In this document: positions 26,084 through 34,476 of the stretch, piece by piece
How the letters are laid out: every line of letters starts with the position of its first letter
Position numbering within the stretch: the stretch's first letter is position 1
NCBI RefSeq assembly: GCF_014200405.1
Contig: NZ_JACHBQ010000001.1
Coordinates: 4,092,001 to 4,156,000, forward strand
From: Cryobacterium roopkundense
GTDB taxonomy: Bacteria > Actinomycetota > Actinomycetes > Actinomycetales > Microbacteriaceae
DNA length: 64,000 nt
Direction of reading: 5' to 3'
Made by a program: the position numbers and the translations under genes
Notes under the pieces: model-generated
Seen by the model: the letters and a program-made list of their open reading frames with translations, nothing else
Told to the model about the DNA's origin: nothing
Database searches by the model: none

Positions 26084-27177
26084 TGACCGCATACGACGCA
26101 ATCCTGCTCGCCGGTTTCGGTGGGCCAGAAGGCCAGGACGACGTGATTCCGTTCCTGCGCAACGTCACGCGCGGCCGCGGAATCCCCGAGGAACGCCTCG
26201 AGGCCGTCGCCACGCACTATCGTCATTTCGGCGGCGTGAGCCCCATTAACGACCAGAACCGCGTGCTTAAGGCTGCCCTTCAGGCCGAGCTCGATCGGCG
26301 TGGCATCGACCTGCCCGTGATCTGGGGCAACCGTAACTGGGCGCCGTACCTCAGTGACACCATCAGCGAGGCGCACGACGCCGGCCGGAACAACCTGCTA
26401 GCGATTGCCACGAGCGCCTACAGCTCATACTCCGGTTGTCGCCAGTACCGTGAGGACTTCGCGGCGGCCCTCACCACCACGAACCTCGAGGGAGTGGTGC
26501 ACATCGACAAGATCCGCCAGTTCTTCGATCACCCCGGTTTCGTCATGCCCTTCGTGACGGGCGTCACGCAGGGGCTGGCGGATGTCGCGGCGGCTATTCC
26601 CGGCATCGACCTCGACACCGAAGTGGAGATTCTGTTCTCCACGCACTCCATCCCCATGACCGACGCCAACAAGAGCGGCCCGTCCGAGCGAGGCTTCGGG
26701 GAGGGTGGCGCTTACGCGGCGCAGCACATGGCCGTGGCCCAGGTGGTCATGAACGGCCACAAGACCCCCTGGCAGCTCGTCTTCCAGTCGCGCAGCGGCC
26801 CGCCCAGCATGCCGTGGCTTGAGCCCGACATCAACGATGCCATCGCCCTGCTGCCCGAGCGCGGCATCCGTGCGGTGGTCATCGTGCCGCTCGGCTTCGT
26901 GAGTGACCACATGGAGGTCATGTGGGACCTCGACAACGAGGCGATGGAGACGAGCGAGAAGCACGGAATTTTCGCCGTGCGCGTTCCCACGCCCGGAGTG
27001 TCCCCCGACTTCGTCGCCGGCCTGATCGACCTCGTAGAGGAGCGCCTCAACGACACCGCCGCTGAGGATCGCCCCGCGATGACCGAGCTCGGCCCCTGGT
27101 ACGACGTGTGCCGCCCCGGGTGCTGCGAGAACGTGCGACTCGGCTTCAAGCCCGCGGTTGCCGGGATGGCACCGTGA
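26083..27177 (+). CDS. hemH: Coproporphyrin ferrochelatase
   Basis: A 364-residue enzyme that inserts Fe2+ into coproporphyrin III in the coproporphyrin-dependent heme branch. The N-terminus is AILLAGFGGPEGQDDVIPFL. The metal-entry histidine lies in LFSTHSIPM near residue 190, and GLVPLGF-like text appears as VIVPLGFVSDHMEV. Cysteines in YSGCRQY and the C-terminal CRPGCCENVR fit the [2Fe-2S] cluster known from actinobacterial ferrochelatases. The start overlaps hemQ (TAATG) and the stop overlaps hemC (GTGA). Confidence 0.94.
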   Translation: MTAYDAILLAGFGGPEGQDDVIPFLRNVTRGRGIPEERLEAVATHYRHFGGVSPINDQNRVLKAALQAELDRRGIDLPVIWGNRNWAPYLSDTISEAHDAGRNNLLAIATSAYSSYSGCRQYREDFAAALTTTNLEGVVHIDKIRQFFDHPGFVMPFVTGVTQGLADVAAAIPGIDLDTEVEILFSTHSIPMTDANKSGPSERGFGEGGAYAAQHMAVAQVVMNGHKTPWQLVFQSRSGPPSMPWLEPDINDAIALLPERGIRAVVIVPLGFVSDHMEVMWDLDNEAMETSEKHGIFAVRVPTPGVSPDFVAGLIDLVEERLNDTAAEDRPAMTELGPWYDVCRPGCCENVRLGFKPAVAGMAP

Positions 27178-28127
27178 GCGTCATCCGTGTGGGCACGCGC
27201 AGCAGCGCGCTCGCCTTGGCGCAGACCACCACGATCGCCAACCGTATCGCGGCGTCCTCGGGCGCTGAGGTCGAGATCGTGCCCATCGTCACGCACGGCG
27301 ACACGTCGACCGACTCCCTGTCGAGTCTCGGGGGCACCGGGGTGTTCGCGAGTGCCCTGCGGGAGGCCCTGCTGAACGACGAGTGCGACCTCGTCGTGCA
27401 CTCGCTCAAGGACCTGCCCACGGACGTCTACCCCGGTCTCGTCATCGGTGCCACGCCCAAGCGAGCAGATGCTCGTGACGCCCTGTGTGCGCGCAATGCC
27501 TGGACCCTCGAGACCCTGCCGGAGGGCGCGAAGGTCGGCACCGGCTCGCCGCGCCGAATGGCGCAGCTGCGCGAGATCCGTCCCGACCTCACAGTCGTCG
27601 ACATCCGCGGCAATATCGACACACGCCTCGGTCGCCTCGTCGAGGGCGACCTCGATGCGGTTGTACTCGCCGCGGCGGGTCTCGGCCGTCTCGGCCGCCT
27701 CGACGGAGCCTGCACCGAACTGCTCGAGATCTCCGACTGGCCGACCGCGCCCGGGCAGGGCGCCCTCGCCATCGAGGTGCGAGAGGGAAAGCTCGACCGA
27801 GTGCTGGCATCCGCTCTCGCCGCAATCAACCACGCCACGACCGAGGCCGTCACCACGGCCGAGCGGCTCGTGCTCGCCCGGCTCGAGGCCGGCTGTGCCG
27901 CCCCGATCGGCGCCACCGCTGTGATCGACACCGGGCTGTTCTTTCTCACCGCAACCGTTTACAGCCCCGACGGCACCCGCAAGATCACCAGCTCGCACGC
28001 GGCGACTCCGGAATCGCACTCCGTGCGCGACCTCCTCGACGCGGCACACGACATCGCTGAACGCGTCGCCACCGACCTCCTGGCCGGCGGCGCGGCCGAA
28101 TTCGCACCGCTGAAAGTGAACAAGTGA
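27174..28127 (+). CDS. hemC: Hydroxymethylbilane synthase (porphobilinogen deaminase)
   Basis: A 317-residue cytoplasmic enzyme that joins four porphobilinogens into the linear tetrapyrrole hydroxymethylbilane. The N-terminus VIRVGTRSSALALAQ is diagnostic; KDLPTD with the preceding HSLKD is the substrate-binding region near residue 80, and the dipyrromethane-carrying cysteine is in LEAGCAAPIGA near residue 241. The GTG at 27174 overlaps the hemH stop (GTGA) and the hemC stop overlaps the hemD GTG in the same way, so hemQ-hemH-hemC-hemD is one coupled unit. Confidence 0.95.
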   Translation: MSVIRVGTRSSALALAQTTTIANRIAASSGAEVEIVPIVTHGDTSTDSLSSLGGTGVFASALREALLNDECDLVVHSLKDLPTDVYPGLVIGATPKRADARDALCARNAWTLETLPEGAKVGTGSPRRMAQLREIRPDLTVVDIRGNIDTRLGRLVEGDLDAVVLAAAGLGRLGRLDGACTELLEISDWPTAPGQGALAIEVREGKLDRVLASALAAINHATTEAVTTAERLVLARLEAGCAAPIGATAVIDTGLFFLTATVYSPDGTRKITSSHAATPESHSVRDLLDAAHDIAERVATDLLAGGAAEFAPLKVNK

Positions 28128-28903
28128 CCTCTCGACATCCCCTGCCCAAGCCGCTCGCCGGTTGGCGTGTTCTCGTTCCGCGCGGCGGGCCGTGGGGCGA
28201 CCAGGTGGCCGCCAGCTTGCGTGCGAAGGGTGCTCTGCCGATCGTGGCCCCCATGATCAACTTCGCCGCGACCGACGACGCTCCCGCCCTCAACGAGGCG
28301 CTCACCCGCCTCGCCGCGGGCGATTTCGACTGGATGACGATCACGAGCGCGACGACCGTCGACGTCTTATCGTCGCACCGCGCGGTCGTTGCCCCCGGTA
28401 CGCGCATTGCGGCCGTCGGCGAAACTACCGCGGCGGCGCTCATCGCCGCCGGCTACCACGTGGACATCGTGCCCTCGGAGGACAACTCCGCGCGCGGACT
28501 GCTCGAGGAATGGGAGACGGCCACCGCCGGCGTCATCCCGTTGCGGGTGCTCACTCTGCGCAGTGAGATTGCCAAGCCGCTGCTCACCGAGGGGCTGCGA
28601 CGCATCGGCCACGACGTGGAATCGGTCGTGGCGTATCGCACGATCGGTGTTCCGGTCAGCGACCGGGTGGTCGCCGACGTCACGGCCGGACTTGTGCAGG
28701 CGGTGCTCGTAACGAGTGGCAGCGTCGCGCGCCAGGTGCGAGACCAGTTCGGCGACATTCCCGAGAACACCCTCGTGGCGTGCATCGGGCCGCAGACAGC
28801 GAAGGACGCTCGGGCCATGGGGCTGCGCGTCGACGTGATCGCCGCCGAGCGCAGCTCCGAAGCGCTCATCGCGGCCCTCGTGCGAGCCGCGGAAGAGCGC
28901 TAA
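28124..28903 (+). CDS. hemD: Uroporphyrinogen-III synthase
   Basis: A 259-residue cytoplasmic enzyme that closes hydroxymethylbilane to uroporphyrinogen III with inversion of ring D. The family is poorly conserved; supporting features are the N-terminal LAGWRVLVPRGGPWGDQVAA, the first-domain DWMTITSATTVDVL, and the second-domain VLVTSGSVARQV with LVACIGPQTAKDARAMGLRV near the end. The start GTG overlaps hemC (GTGA), and the position directly after hemC agrees with the call. It is the last gene of this part of the heme cluster; a palindromic repeat and the convergent ABC1 kinase gene follow. Confidence 0.9.
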   Translation: MTSRHPLPKPLAGWRVLVPRGGPWGDQVAASLRAKGALPIVAPMINFAATDDAPALNEALTRLAAGDFDWMTITSATTVDVLSSHRAVVAPGTRIAAVGETTAAALIAAGYHVDIVPSEDNSARGLLEEWETATAGVIPLRVLTLRSEIAKPLLTEGLRRIGHDVESVVAYRTIGVPVSDRVVADVTAGLVQAVLVTSGSVARQVRDQFGDIPENTLVACIGPQTAKDARAMGLRVDVIAAERSSEALIAALVRAAEER

Positions 28904-28940
28904 CCGCTAACCCCGCCGGTCGAGCCGCCGTCCCGTCTCC

Positions 28941-29048
28941 GTTGGTCGAGCAGCGCCGTCTACGGCGCGTGTCGAGACCGCATGGGCCTGACCTGCGGAT
29001 CGCCGTGCGGGGTCTTGATCGCTCCTTCGTAGCGCCTCGACCAGCGAG
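28941..29048. repeat. Degenerate copy of the GGTCTCGATCGCTC palindromic repeat
   Basis: Starts GTTGGTCGAGCAGCGCCG and ends inverted as GCGCCTCGACCAGCG, with GGGGTCTTGATCGCTCCTTC internally. It resembles the 123-bp elements at 34244 and 57685 but is more diverged and about 15 bases shorter. It lies between the convergent hemD and ABC1 kinase genes. Confidence 0.5.
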
Positions 29049-29056
29049 GCGCGAAC

Positions 29057-30775
29057 TCAGAGTCCTCGGCGACTCGGCACCAGGGCGTTCAGCAGCGGGA
29101 CGACCGACGCGACCATCAGCACGGTACCGAGCGAAGCGTCATCCGCTCGCAGCAGCACGCCCGCGATGAGCAGGGCACCGAACACGAGCGCCGAGATCGT
29201 CTGCCGCGCGGTGCGCTCGAGTCTGGCGACCCGTTTCTCCAGACCGGGGTTGGCCACGGCGACGGTCCCGTCTTCGAACCGCGTAATGAGCTCATCGAGC
29301 CGCTTGGGCAGGCGAAAGACGATGCCGGCCGTCGCCATCGCCTGCTTCGCAACGTCCTGCACGAGGTTGCCGCTCTCGTCACGGAGTAGCTGCGCGGCGT
29401 AGGGCTCCACGGAGTCCCACAGGTTGAAGGCGGGGTCAAGAGCGCTGGATACCCCGGAGGTGAGCGACATGGCCCGGATGATGAGCAAGAAGTTCTCGGG
29501 AAGCTGGAACGGCAAGGAGCGCACCACGTCACCGAACTGAATCGCGAAGTCGCGGAATTCCCTCGGGTCGACCTCTCGCAGCTCGGCGAACCCCATGCCG
29601 CCGAACCGGGCGAACAGCGTTGTCATGGCGCGTTCGAGTTCCGTCGTCTCTGCTGAGGCCAGAAGTACGCCCACGTCGTTCATGGCGTTGACGAGTCCGC
29701 GCCCGTCACGGGACGCGGCGGCGATCAGCATCTTGCGCAGCCCCGTGCGGGTGCTGGTGGGAACTTCGCCCATCATGCCGAAGTCGATGAAGGTCAGCTT
29801 CCACGGGGGTGCGCCGTCACCGTCCAAGACGGGGGTCACGAAGATGTTCCCGGGATGCGGGTCGGCGTGAAAGAAGCCCATGGTGAACATTTGGTCGAAC
29901 ATGATCTCGGCGAAGACGGGGGCCACGTCTGCCGGGTCGATGCCCGCCGCGCGGAGCCCATCCACGTCGGTGATCTTGATCGCCGTGACGTCTTCCATGG
30001 TGAGCACACGCCGGGTGGTTCGTTCCCAGACGACGATGGGCACGGCCACCCGGGCGTCATCGGCGAAGGCAGCGGCGAAGCGTTCTGAGCTGACGGCCTC
30101 GTGAAGGTAATCGATCTCCTCGAGGCTCGTCTGGGCGAACTCCTCGACGAGGGCGGGCATATCGACGCGGTTTGAAACCAGCCTCACATGGCTGAGCCAG
30201 CCGCCCACCTTGCGCAGAGCAGCCAGGTCGACGTCGATGATCTCGTCGATGCCCGGTCGCTGCACCTTGATGATCACGTTGTCGAGACCGGTGTCGGCGG
30301 CATCGCGAGAGGAAAGCCGGGCGCGGTGTGCCTGCCCGAGGGATGCTGCCGCAACCGGAGTCTCGTCGACCATCACAAAAGCCTGCTCGAGAGTGACACC
30401 CAGCTCGGCCTCGACGGCCCTGCGGATCGCGGCGAACGACACCGGGGCGACCTCGTCCTGCAAACCCGCGAGTTCGGCGGTGATCTCGGGCGGCAATACG
30501 TCCAAGCGCGATGACATGAACTGTCCGACCTTGATCATGAGGCCGCCGAGGTCCGCAGCCAGCACGTGGAAACTCCGCGCAATGCGTCGCATCCGTTTTG
30601 ATCGCGTGCGTTCCGCGATCTTGATGAGCCCGATGCGGGGCAGAAACAGCTCGTACCACCACGTTACGGCGAGATTCCAGCCGGCGAAACGCAGAATGCG
30701 GCGATAACGGGCACGCATGTTGCCTGCGTCCGAGTCCGAGTCCGAGTCGTTTCCACCCCGTCGAGCCGATGGCAC
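29057..30775 (-). CDS. ABC1/UbiB (AarF) family kinase-like protein
   Basis: A 572-residue membrane-associated atypical kinase of the ABC1/UbiB group; relatives support quinone synthesis or lipid handling. Visible are the group-specific LMIKVGQFMSSR (the KxGQ motif) near residue 80, the alanine-rich loop AAASLGQAHRA, VIIKVQRPG (the VAIK-like lysine), FFHADPHPGN (catalytic loop) and FIDFGMMG (the DFG). Two hydrophobic helices close the protein (ISALVFGALLIAGVLL). GTG 30775 has AGGA eight bases upstream and lies four bases after the PadR stop; ATG 30718 is the alternative and would drop an acidic NDSDSDSD segment made by a hexamer repeat. It shares a unit with the PadR regulator. Confidence 0.85.
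   Translation of the reverse strand: MPSARRGGNDSDSDSDAGNMRARYRRILRFAGWNLAVTWWYELFLPRIGLIKIAERTRSKRMRRIARSFHVLAADLGGLMIKVGQFMSSRLDVLPPEITAELAGLQDEVAPVSFAAIRRAVEAELGVTLEQAFVMVDETPVAAASLGQAHRARLSSRDAADTGLDNVIIKVQRPGIDEIIDVDLAALRKVGGWLSHVRLVSNRVDMPALVEEFAQTSLEEIDYLHEAVSSERFAAAFADDARVAVPIVVWERTTRRVLTMEDVTAIKITDVDGLRAAGIDPADVAPVFAEIMFDQMFTMGFFHADPHPGNIFVTPVLDGDGAPPWKLTFIDFGMMGEVPTSTRTGLRKMLIAAASRDGRGLVNAMNDVGVLLASAETTELERAMTTLFARFGGMGFAELREVDPREFRDFAIQFGDVVRSLPFQLPENFLLIIRAMSLTSGVSSALDPAFNLWDSVEPYAAQLLRDESGNLVQDVAKQAMATAGIVFRLPKRLDELITRFEDGTVAVANPGLEKRVARLERTARQTISALVFGALLIAGVLLRADDASLGTVLMVASVVPLLNALVPSRRGL
30731..30748. repeat. Three tandem CGAGTC hexamers
   Basis: CGAGTC repeated three times; on the minus strand the repeat encodes the Ser-Asp run at the N-terminus of the ABC1 kinase if translation starts at 30775. 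Gain or loss of units would keep the frame. Confidence 0.5.
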
Positions 30776-30779
30776 CCCG

Positions 30780-31325
30780 TCAGTCCTGGGCGAGGATCGA
30801 GTACAGGCGGCGACGAGCGTCGTCGAGAACCGTGACGGCCTGCTGGATTTGCTCCGGGGTGCCGGTGCGGCCCACCTGGGCAGCCGCCTGAGCGAGTTCG
30901 ATGCCGGCCTTGGGCAAGGCGGCGTGGCCGTGGCCGGCAGCCCCGCCGGCGGACTCCCACGGCGCTGTCGTGTCGGCGTCGGCAACGGCCTCGCGGCCCT
31001 CTTCGGTGAGTGAGTAGATCTTGCGGCCGTTGGATTCCTCGGCGCTGATCAGGCCCTCATCTGCCAGAAGTTGCAGCGTGGGATAGACGGAGCCAGCGCT
31101 GGGCTTCCAGCTTCCGCCGCTGCGTTCCTCGATCTCGTGGATGATCTGGTATCCGTGCATCGGCTCCTCGGCGAGAAGCGCGAGCACCGCCGTGCGCACC
31201 TCCCCGCGACCGGCTCTGGTGCCGGTCTGCTTCTCGAACCTCGAACGGAACTGCTCCATCGCCTGCCAAATCCCGTCGATGTTTGGGCCGGCGCCGAACC
31301 CGCCGGTGGGGAATGAACTTGCCAT
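30780..31325 (-). CDS. PadR family transcriptional regulator
   Basis: A 181-residue regulator with a PadR winged helix-turn-helix (about residues 45-115: LALLAEEPMHGYQIIHEIEE, then the wing GSVYPTLQLLADEGLI) and a C-terminal helical dimerisation part (about 130-180) with AGIELAQAAAQVGRTG. PadR proteins are usually repressors of adjacent genes, often membrane proteins, and of themselves. It lies four bases upstream of the ABC1 kinase gene. Two adjacent ATGs exist; the second at 31325 has AGGAGG five bases upstream and is preferred. Four decamer repeats just upstream (31341-31380) are the likely operator. Confidence 0.9.
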   Translation of the reverse strand: MASSFPTGGFGAGPNIDGIWQAMEQFRSRFEKQTGTRAGRGEVRTAVLALLAEEPMHGYQIIHEIEERSGGSWKPSAGSVYPTLQLLADEGLISAEESNGRKIYSLTEEGREAVADADTTAPWESAGGAAGHGHAALPKAGIELAQAAAQVGRTGTPEQIQQAVTVLDDARRRLYSILAQD

Positions 31326-31340
31326 CATGACCTCCTGTGT

Positions 31341-31380
31341 GAGTACGAACGATATACAACGATACTCAACGATACACAGC
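31341..31380. promoter_or_regulatory. Four decamer direct repeats, candidate PadR operator
   Basis: Consecutive ten-base units GAGTACGAAC, GATATACAAC, GATACTCAAC and GATACACAGC, in register with one helical turn. They begin 16 bases upstream of the PadR start and span where a promoter should lie. The AT-rich composition is unlike the surrounding DNA. Binding by the adjacent PadR protein is inference. Confidence 0.55.
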
Positions 31381-31405
31381 GATGCCTTCGAGCGATAGTG
31401 GGCTT

Positions 31406-32221
31406 TTAGCGCGGCTGCCCCTCGTGCAGGAACGATTGCAGGAGTGAAACCCACCGGTCGAAGGCGTCCAGATGGGCGTCATGCGAGGCCTCGTCAACGT
31501 CGATGCGCTGTGCGTGCTGGCCTCGGCGCACGAACTCTGCCTTGTCTTCCTCGGAGAAGATGCCACCGTTGGCGTAGACGACCAGGGTGGCGACCGACAC
31601 GCTCTCCCATTCCCCCCATCTCGGCACGGCAACCGCGTCAATGATCTGCACCATGACATCTGGATCAAACCGCGGGTGGAGTCCGTCGTGCCGATTCTCC
31701 AAATCGGCAACCCAGGCCCGCTCAAGTGGCCCATCGCCCAGGTGCGCTCGCGCGGCGCTTGCGTCGATGAACGGAATCGGCCACGACCGAAAGAAGTCGC
31801 CCAGCCGGGCGTTCTCGGCCCGGTCGCCTGACCCTGCTCCTCCTTCGAGGAGCACGAGTCGTTCCACGAGGTCCGGGCGAGCGGCCGCCACCATCAAGGC
31901 CGTGTGAGCACCCATCGACTGACCGACCAGCGAAACAGGACCGTGTGCCTCGGCCTCGATGACGCGCACGATATCGGCCACAAACGCGGCTCGGGAGGTG
32001 TCTCCCGGCACGCGGGTGCTGTGGCCGTGCCCGCGTTGGTCGACCAAGAGTGCCCGAAAATCGGAAAGCGATTCTGCGGTCGGGATGAACTCCACGGCGC
32101 TGCCAGCCAGACCGTGCAGGATGACTACTGTGGGCCCCGGGCCGCCGGAGTCGAGGTAGCTGATTGTGACACCCTCACTGTCAACTGCACGTCGCGAAAG
32201 GGTCACCCTCCATGGTGCCAT
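31406..32221 (-). CDS. Alpha/beta hydrolase
   Basis: A 271-residue alpha/beta-hydrolase fold protein, probably cytoplasmic since no signal peptide is seen. The oxyanion region is VILHGLAG (near residue 34), the nucleophile elbow GQSMGA with Ser102, and the likely catalytic His is in EASHDAHLDAF near residue 245. The DQRGHGHS motif after strand 4 is typical of the haloalkane dehalogenase/epoxide hydrolase/esterase group. ATG 32221 has GAGG nine bases upstream. The start lies only 82 bases from the left end of the IS element, so the insertion could have changed its promoter. The substrate is unknown. Confidence 0.85.
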   Translation of the reverse strand: MAPWRVTLSRRAVDSEGVTISYLDSGGPGPTVVILHGLAGSAVEFIPTAESLSDFRALLVDQRGHGHSTRVPGDTSRAAFVADIVRVIEAEAHGPVSLVGQSMGAHTALMVAAARPDLVERLVLLEGGAGSGDRAENARLGDFFRSWPIPFIDASAARAHLGDGPLERAWVADLENRHDGLHPRFDPDVMVQIIDAVAVPRWGEWESVSVATLVVYANGGIFSEEDKAEFVRRGQHAQRIDVDEASHDAHLDAFDRWVSLLQSFLHEGQPR

Positions 32222-32303
32222 GTTCGAATGCCTCAGGCTCGACTTATATGGCGAGGTCCTGGCTGTGAGAACAGGGGACTGTGCCACCGGCCCTAGTGCC
32301 TAG

Positions 32304-34087
32304 GAGCGTGTGTCAGTAACGCCTATTCGACCTTGGTGTGAGGAATTGCCGTTCAGGACCGTCTGTGCGGTCGGGGGTTTCTTGTCCGGTGGTTGAGTCG
32401 TTCGGGTTGGCGTTGTTCGTGTGCCGACTGAAAATAGGGCCAGTGCTGCGTTGACGGCGCAGGCCGGGGCCGTTGCCGCCCGCCGGGGCAGTCCCGCCTT
32501 GATGTTTAGGTGGCCGTTCGGGCTGTTAGGGCGCTTGGCGCGGCCAGCAGCGCTTTAGTTTGCATGGTGTGTAGCTTCATCAGGTTGTGGCAAGCCGCGA
32601 TCAGGTCCCATTCGTGGGCGGCTTGCTCCAACCCGCGCAGCAACACGAATTTGCCTTGCCGAGTGTGGATCTGACCGAACACGGGCTCCACGATCGCTTT
32701 GCGCCGCGCATAAACGGCGCGGCCTTTCTTCGTCTTGAGCTTCCGCGCCATGCGTTCCCGCAGCGTCGCATTGGCCGGGATCCGGCCCCGAGGAACTTCA
32801 GGAACACGCTCGCCGTGCTTGACCCGGCCGGTCGCGATGAAAAACTCGGTCCGGCCGTCGCTGCCATCTTCAACAGTCTTCGCGTAGTCCAGATTTGTTG
32901 CGGAACAATACCCGGCATCCGCCAGGACCTGCCGGGGCAGGACGCCGGTCGTGGCGTGGAGTTTCTCGACCAGCGGCACGACCTGTTCAACATCCACGCC
33001 AATATTCGTCAGCGTCGTCGCGACGATGATCTGATGGTCGGCATCAACGATGGCCTGTGCGTTGTAGGCGTAGTGGAACGATCCGTCGGCGGTCTTCATG
33101 ATCCGTGAATCCGGGTCGGTGAAGTTGCGTTGAGCCTTCGGAGCAACAACGGCGTTCTTCGCCGCGTCGTCACCCTTCTGCGCCACAGTATCGTCATCGT
33201 CGCCCTTGTCCCTGGCCTTCTTCTCCGCGTCTTTCCGCGCCCGCGCCGCTGCAGCTGCCTCCAAGCCAGCGCGCGCTTCGGCCAGTTTCACCAAGCGTGA
33301 CTCCCGCCGGGCAAGCTCCGGCGGCAACTCATCACCGCGTTTGTCCTTTCCGAAACGAGCGTCCTCCGCGTCATCGATCGCGTCCGCCTCCGCCAGCAGC
33401 GCAGAGACTTCGTCGGCGAGGACTTTCTGCTTCTCCGTCAGGCGGGCGTAACTCATCGCCTTGCGCCGAGAGGCATTCGCGCGCACTTTCGTGCCGTCCA
33501 ACGCGACCTGCCCGAGCGAGACCATTCCGGCCGCACGGCACAGTTCCAACGCCTGCAAGAACACGTTCCCCAGACTGGAGAGGTGGCGTTTTCGGAACCG
33601 GGCGATGGAACGAAAATCAGGTGCCTGCTGCGCCGCCAACCAGCGAAACGCGACCACGTCCACGCACACCCGCTCCAACTCCCGTGACGAGCGAACTCCG
33701 ACACAATACCCGTAAAGGAGCACCCGGACCATCAACCGTGGGTCATAGGGCGGCTGCCCCTTCGACTTCGCGTAAGAGGCGTAGAACTTCTTCAGATCCA
33801 GCTGAGTTTCAACGATATCCGCGATGAACCGAGACAGGTGATTCTGCGGCAACCACTCATCCAACGACGGCGGCACCAACATCACCGCCGCCGGCTCAAA
33901 TGCCCGGAACCGTTTGTTCACACCGGCCCCCGCCTCAACACCGTCATCCACGACCACGTCAACGTGCTCAAGTTCCGTCGCGGGGAAGAGGCCATCAGAA
34001 TCGCTCATACGCAATTTTCCCAGACCAACACCCCAAGCCCGGGAAATCGACCGGCGTTTTAAACTTTGGTGTTACTGACCCACGCTC
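32304..34087. mobile_element. IS1182-family insertion sequence with CTAG target duplication
   Basis: A 1784-bp element. Terminal inverted repeats are GAGCGTGTGTCAGTAACGCC at the left (32304-32323) and GAGCGTGGGTCAGTAACACC read inward from the right end at 34087; they match at 18 of 20 positions. The four bases CTAG directly flank both ends (32300-32303 and 34088-34091), so the target was the palindrome CTAG. One intact leftward transposase gene fills most of the element. Noncoding ends are about 200 bases on the left and 80 on the right. Nothing suggests decay. Confidence 0.9.
32506..34008 (-). CDS. IS1182 family transposase
   Basis: A 500-residue DDE transposase. The N-terminal DUF772-type domain includes PPSLDEWLPQNHLSRFIADI (residues 47-66) and KSKGQPPYDPRLMVRVLLYG. 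The catalytic residues sit in VALDGTKVRANAS (Asp171), VLADAGYCSA (second Asp, about 345) and VEPVFGQIHTRQGK (Glu, about 440). A charged, low-complexity stretch of about 60 residues lies before the second Asp, as usual in the family. ATG 34008 is preferred; TTG 34014 is two codons earlier. The reading frame is intact, so transposition activity is plausible. Confidence 0.93.
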   Translation of the reverse strand: MSDSDGLFPATELEHVDVVVDDGVEAGAGVNKRFRAFEPAAVMLVPPSLDEWLPQNHLSRFIADIVETQLDLKKFYASYAKSKGQPPYDPRLMVRVLLYGYCVGVRSSRELERVCVDVVAFRWLAAQQAPDFRSIARFRKRHLSSLGNVFLQALELCRAAGMVSLGQVALDGTKVRANASRRKAMSYARLTEKQKVLADEVSALLAEADAIDDAEDARFGKDKRGDELPPELARRESRLVKLAEARAGLEAAAAARARKDAEKKARDKGDDDDTVAQKGDDAAKNAVVAPKAQRNFTDPDSRIMKTADGSFHYAYNAQAIVDADHQIIVATTLTNIGVDVEQVVPLVEKLHATTGVLPRQVLADAGYCSATNLDYAKTVEDGSDGRTEFFIATGRVKHGERVPEVPRGRIPANATLRERMARKLKTKKGRAVYARRKAIVEPVFGQIHTRQGKFVLLRGLEQAAHEWDLIAACHNLMKLHTMQTKALLAAPSALTARTAT

Positions 34088-34243
34088 CTAGGGAATTGGC
34101 GGCGGATGCCGTTGCTCGTCGAAAAGCGTTGGCTGACGAGCATAAAGGTCAGCGCCAAGGTCGGGAGCGCCGAGCCGAGGGTCAGCAGGTCGAAACCGCC
34201 CCGCTTGGCAGGCCCGGTGGCCCACCCTCGCGCCTCGACCCTC
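34088..34243 (-). pseudogene. Possible gene remnant (membrane protein C-terminus)
   Basis: In one minus-strand frame this stretch reads GGFDLLTLGSALPTLALTFM followed by LVSQRFSTSNGIRRQFP, a hydrophobic segment followed by a basic tail. In the uninterrupted site the frame would end two codons later at a TAG. There is no start codon within reach, and the 123-bp repeat at 34244 cuts it. I do not recognise the family. It may be the last part of a gene lost during repeat and IS insertion, or a chance open frame. Confidence 0.25.
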
Positions 34244-34366
34244 CCGCTGGTCGAGGCGCGAGGTACGAGCGATCGAGGCCACGCGAGACGCTCCTCAGAC
34301 CCTAGTGCGGTCCGAGGGTCGGGTCGCGGGGTCTCGAGCGCTCCTTCGTCGCGCCTCGACCGGCGG
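34244..34366. repeat. 123-bp MITE-like element, copy 1
   Basis: Begins CCGCTGGTCGAGGCGCG and ends CGCGCCTCGACCGGCGG, with 37-bp imperfect terminal inverted repeats. Its reverse complement matches the element at 57685-57807 without gaps and with about 10 mismatches by hand alignment. The 390-base spacer between the IS and the DUF222/HNH gene holds this element, the possible remnant at 34088-34243, and about 110 unremarkable bases before the HNH start. Confidence 0.75.
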
Positions 34367-34476
34367 AGAGTGGTGTCTCCTCCACAGGCAAAGATCTTTG
34401 GGAGTTTTTCACAGAATGCCCCGATCAGGGCCGTTTAGGGCCCGTGAATGTCGGTGGTCGCTGGGAAAATTAGGCC

